The position numbers and the translations under genes are program-made. A stretch of 61,545 nucleotides of DNA from Saccoglossus kowalevskii (lineage: Eukaryota; Hemichordata; Enteropneusta; Harrimaniidae), in contig NW_003121063.1 in NCBI RefSeq assembly GCF_000003605.2, forward strand, positions 1 to 61,545, read 5' to 3'. The notes under the pieces were generated by a model, which saw only the letters and a list, made by a program, of their open reading frames with translations, did not search any database and had not been told where the DNA came from. Below are positions 59,923 to 61,545 of this stretch, piece by piece (the first letter of the stretch is position 1; every line of letters begins with the position of its first letter).

Positions 59923-60965
59923 GAATATTTGTATTGGACCCATGGTAGAATATTTGTGTTGGAGCCCTGGTAGAACATTTGTGTTGGACCCATGGTAGAA
60001 TATTTGTGTTGGACCCATGGTAGAATATTTGTGTTGGACCCATGGTAGAATATTTGTGTTGGACCCATGGTAGAATATTTGTGTTGGAGCCCTGGTAGAA
60101 TATTTGTATTGGACCCATGGTAGAATATTTGTGTTGGAGCCATGGTAGAACATTTGTGGTGGAGCCCTGGTAGAATATTTGTATTGGACCCATGGTAGAA
60201 TATTTGTGTTGGAACCCTGGTAGAACATTTGTGTTGGACCCATGGTAGAATATTTGTGTTGGACCCATGGTAGAATATTTGTGTTGGAGCCCTGGTAGAA
60301 CATTTGTGTTGGACCCATGGTAGAATATTTGTGTTGGACCCTTGGTAGAATATTTGTATTGGACCCATGGTAGAATATTTGAGTTGGACCCATGGTAGAA
60401 TATTTGTGTTGGACCCTTGGTAGAATATTTGTATTGGACCCATGATAAAATATTTGTGTTGGAGCCCTGGTAGAACATTTGTGTTGGACCCATGGTAGAA
60501 TATTTGTGTTGGACCTTTGGTAGAATATTTGTGTTGGACCCATGGTAGAATATTTGTGTTTGAGCCGTGGTAGAATATTTGTGTTGGACCCCTGGTAGAA
60601 TATTTGAGTTGGACCCATTGTAGAATATTTGTGTTGGACCCTTGGTAGAATATTTGTATTGGACCCATGATAAAATATTTGTGTTGGAGCCCTGGTAGAA
60701 CATTTGTGTTGGACCCATGGTAGAATATTTGTGTTGGACCCCTGGTAGAATATTTGTGTTGGACCCATGGTAGAATATTTGTGTTGGAGCCGTGGTAGAA
60801 CATTTGTGGTGGAGCGCTGGTAGAATATTTGTATTGGACCCATGGTAAAATATTTGTGTTGGAGCCCTGGTAGAATATTTGTTTTGGACCCATGGTAGAA
60901 CATTTGTGGTGGAGCCCTGGTAGAATATTTGTATTGGACCCATGGTAGAATATTTGTGTTGGAGC
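59923..60965 (+). repeat. D-domain duplicated from 12.3-13.3 kb
   Basis: Same succession of variants as 12,321-13,320 (ACCTTTGG at 60,513, TTTGAGCCG, ACCCATTG, CCCATGATA twice, GAGCGC), with two extra CCCA monomers near the start and GAGCCC where the other copy has GAGCGC. Ends abruptly at GAACATTTGTATTGG. Confidence 0.87.
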
Positions 60966-61354
60966 CCTGGTAGAACATTTGTATTGGAACCATTGTAGAA
61001 TATTTGTGTTGGACTCCTGGTAGAATATTTGTATTGGACTCCTGGTAGAATATTTGTATTGGACCCATGGTAGTATATTTGTATTGGAACCATTGTAGAA
61101 TAATTGTGTTGGACTCCTGGTAGAATATTTGTATTGGACTCTTGGTAGAATATTTGTGTTGGACTCCTGGTAGAATATTTGTATTGGAACCATTGTAGAA
61201 TATTTGTGTTGGACTCCTGGTAGAATATTTGTATTGGACTCCTGGTAGAATATTTGTATTGGACTCCTGATAGAATATTTGTATTGGACCCATGGTAGAA
61301 TATTTGTGTTGGAGCCCCTGGTAGAATATTTGTTTTGGACCCCTAGTAGAATAT
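60966..61354 (+). repeat. C-domain
   Basis: ACTCC run with AACCATTG, GAATAATTG, ACTCTTGG and ACTCCTGATAG, then the 26-bp monomer (61,312) and TTTTGGACCCCTAGTA. Resembles the AACCATTATA run of 7.0 and 14.5 kb but with G in place of A. Confidence 0.86.
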
Positions 61355-61500
61355 TTGTATTGAACCCTTGGGAGAATATTTGTATTTGACCCTTGGGAGA
61401 ATATTTGTAATTGACCCCTGGTAGAATATTTGTATTGGACGATTGGGAGAATATTTGTATTTGACCCCTGGTAGAATATTTGTATTGGAACAATTGTAAA
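61355..61500 (+). repeat. Diverged monomers near the right edge
   Basis: Six successive monomers use forms I saw nowhere else: ACCCTTGGGAGA (twice), GTAATTGACC, GACGATTGGGAGA and GAACAATTGTA. The 25-bp period is kept. Ordinary ACTCC monomers resume at 61,500 and run to the end. Confidence 0.85.
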
Positions 61501-61545
61501 ATATTTGTGTTGGACTCCTGATAGAATATTTGTATTGGACTCCTG

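Larger units (their letters stand above)
2785..61320 (+). repeat. 26-bp monomer (GAGCCCCTGG), about 18 copies
   Basis: A monomer with an extra C (TTGGAGCCCCTGGTA) recurs near 2791, 5586, 7146, 7591, 11983, 14690, 15166, 19123, 23103, 29151, 32940, 42149, 43472, 49093, 51471, 56492, 59566 and 61312. In most copies the next monomer is GAATATTTGTTTTGG ending CCCCTAGTA, giving a fixed two-monomer signature inside C-domains. Its one-base gain partly offsets the one-base loss in the 24-bp monomer. Confidence 0.85.
1..61545 (+). repeat. 25-bp satellite array filling the window
   Basis: Every line of the sequence is built from one 25-bp unit in the same orientation: GAATATTTGT, then G/A, TTGGA, a variable tetranucleotide at 17-20, and TGGTA. 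Main variants by positions 17-20 are A (CCCA), B (GCCC), C (CTCC) and CCCC. D variants begin GAACATTT, often with GTGGTGG in place of GTGTTGG. E is a CCCA monomer with A at position 11. Most copies contain AATATT, and the CCCA class adds CCATGG, both palindromes. I found no inverted monomer, no spacer and no unique sequence, and the array runs off both ends. Size and structure point to a eukaryotic satellite; the family and species are not recognised. Confidence 0.98.

Noticed and set aside
1-61545. CRISPR array
   Set aside because: The 25-bp units abut directly with no unique spacers, and there is no leader or cas-like sequence.
1-61545. CENP-B-box-like motif (GTTGGA within each monomer, CGTTGGA in the TTGCGTTG variant)
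   Set aside because: The shared GTTGGA core is short. The usual monomer fits about five of nine essential box positions and the CGTTGGA variant about six, lacking the CGGG end. That is within chance for a sequence repeated 2,460 times.
1-61545. Telomeric or rDNA spacer repeat
   Set aside because: The unit does not match TTAGGG-, TTTAGGG- or TTAGG-type repeats, and no rRNA sequence is present.
1-61545. Strict regular higher-order repeat of a single length
   Set aside because: Distances between successive F markers range from 225 to about 3,500 bp without a common unit beyond 25 bp, so the array is a mosaic rather than a uniform higher-order repeat.

Overview
The whole 61,545-base window is one uninterrupted satellite-type tandem array. 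I found no unique sequence, gene, RNA gene, mobile element or array boundary in it. The basic unit is a 25-bp monomer in a single head-to-tail orientation, about 2,460 copies. On the plus strand, positions 1-10 are GAATATTTGT, position 11 is G or A, 12-16 are TTGGA, 17-20 are variable (CCCA, GCCC, CTCC or CCCC), and 21-25 are TGGTA. The consensus is about 40-44% GC, T/G-rich on the plus strand, and contains no CpG. An array of this size and mosaic structure suggests eukaryotic heterochromatic DNA (pericentromeric, subtelomeric or interstitial satellite). The sequence does not identify the species, and I do not recognise a named satellite.

The array has several levels of organisation. Level 1 is the 25-bp monomer and about 25 recurring variants. 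Level 2 is two fixed cassettes of variant monomers. The long cassette has 19 monomers and is exactly 474 bp, with nine full-length copies and several broken ones. The short cassette has 6 monomers and is exactly 149 bp, with 14 full-length copies. Both end in the same run: an AACCCCTT monomer, a CCCA monomer, a 24-bp monomer with one A missing, then a marker monomer carrying GTAGGCGTCC (here called F; 47 copies by eye). Level 3 is an irregular alternation of C-domains (rich in ACTCCTGG monomers) and D-domains (rich in GAACATTT monomers), separated by these cassettes. Level 4 is kilobase-scale duplication: a 1,323-bp direct tandem repeat near 41.4-44.0 kb, a 300-bp one at 28.0-28.6 kb, a 150-bp one at 46.8-47.1 kb, and dispersed paralogous blocks up to about 47.65 kb apart. 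The spacing of the higher-order units is not constant.

Layout: C-domain and short cassette at 1-579; D-domain to 4.5 kb; broken cassettes, C and D to 6.15 kb; long cassettes at 6.2, 11.3, 13.7, 26.3, 28.4, 36.5, 41.4, 42.8 and 58.8 kb, with D-domains of 0.3-3 kb and C-domains of 0.3-0.8 kb between them; and a run of diverged monomers (TTGGGAGA) at 61.36-61.50 kb.

The minus strand is almost stop-free in all three frames, which produces conceptual proteins of up to 2,047 residues made of a 25-residue repeat. This follows arithmetically from a 25-bp unit with no minus-strand stop. The frame ends I checked coincide with recurring monomer variants that happen to create one. I call no coding genes. 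Nine short zones are full of homopolymer-shortening deletions and look like unpolished assembly rather than biology.
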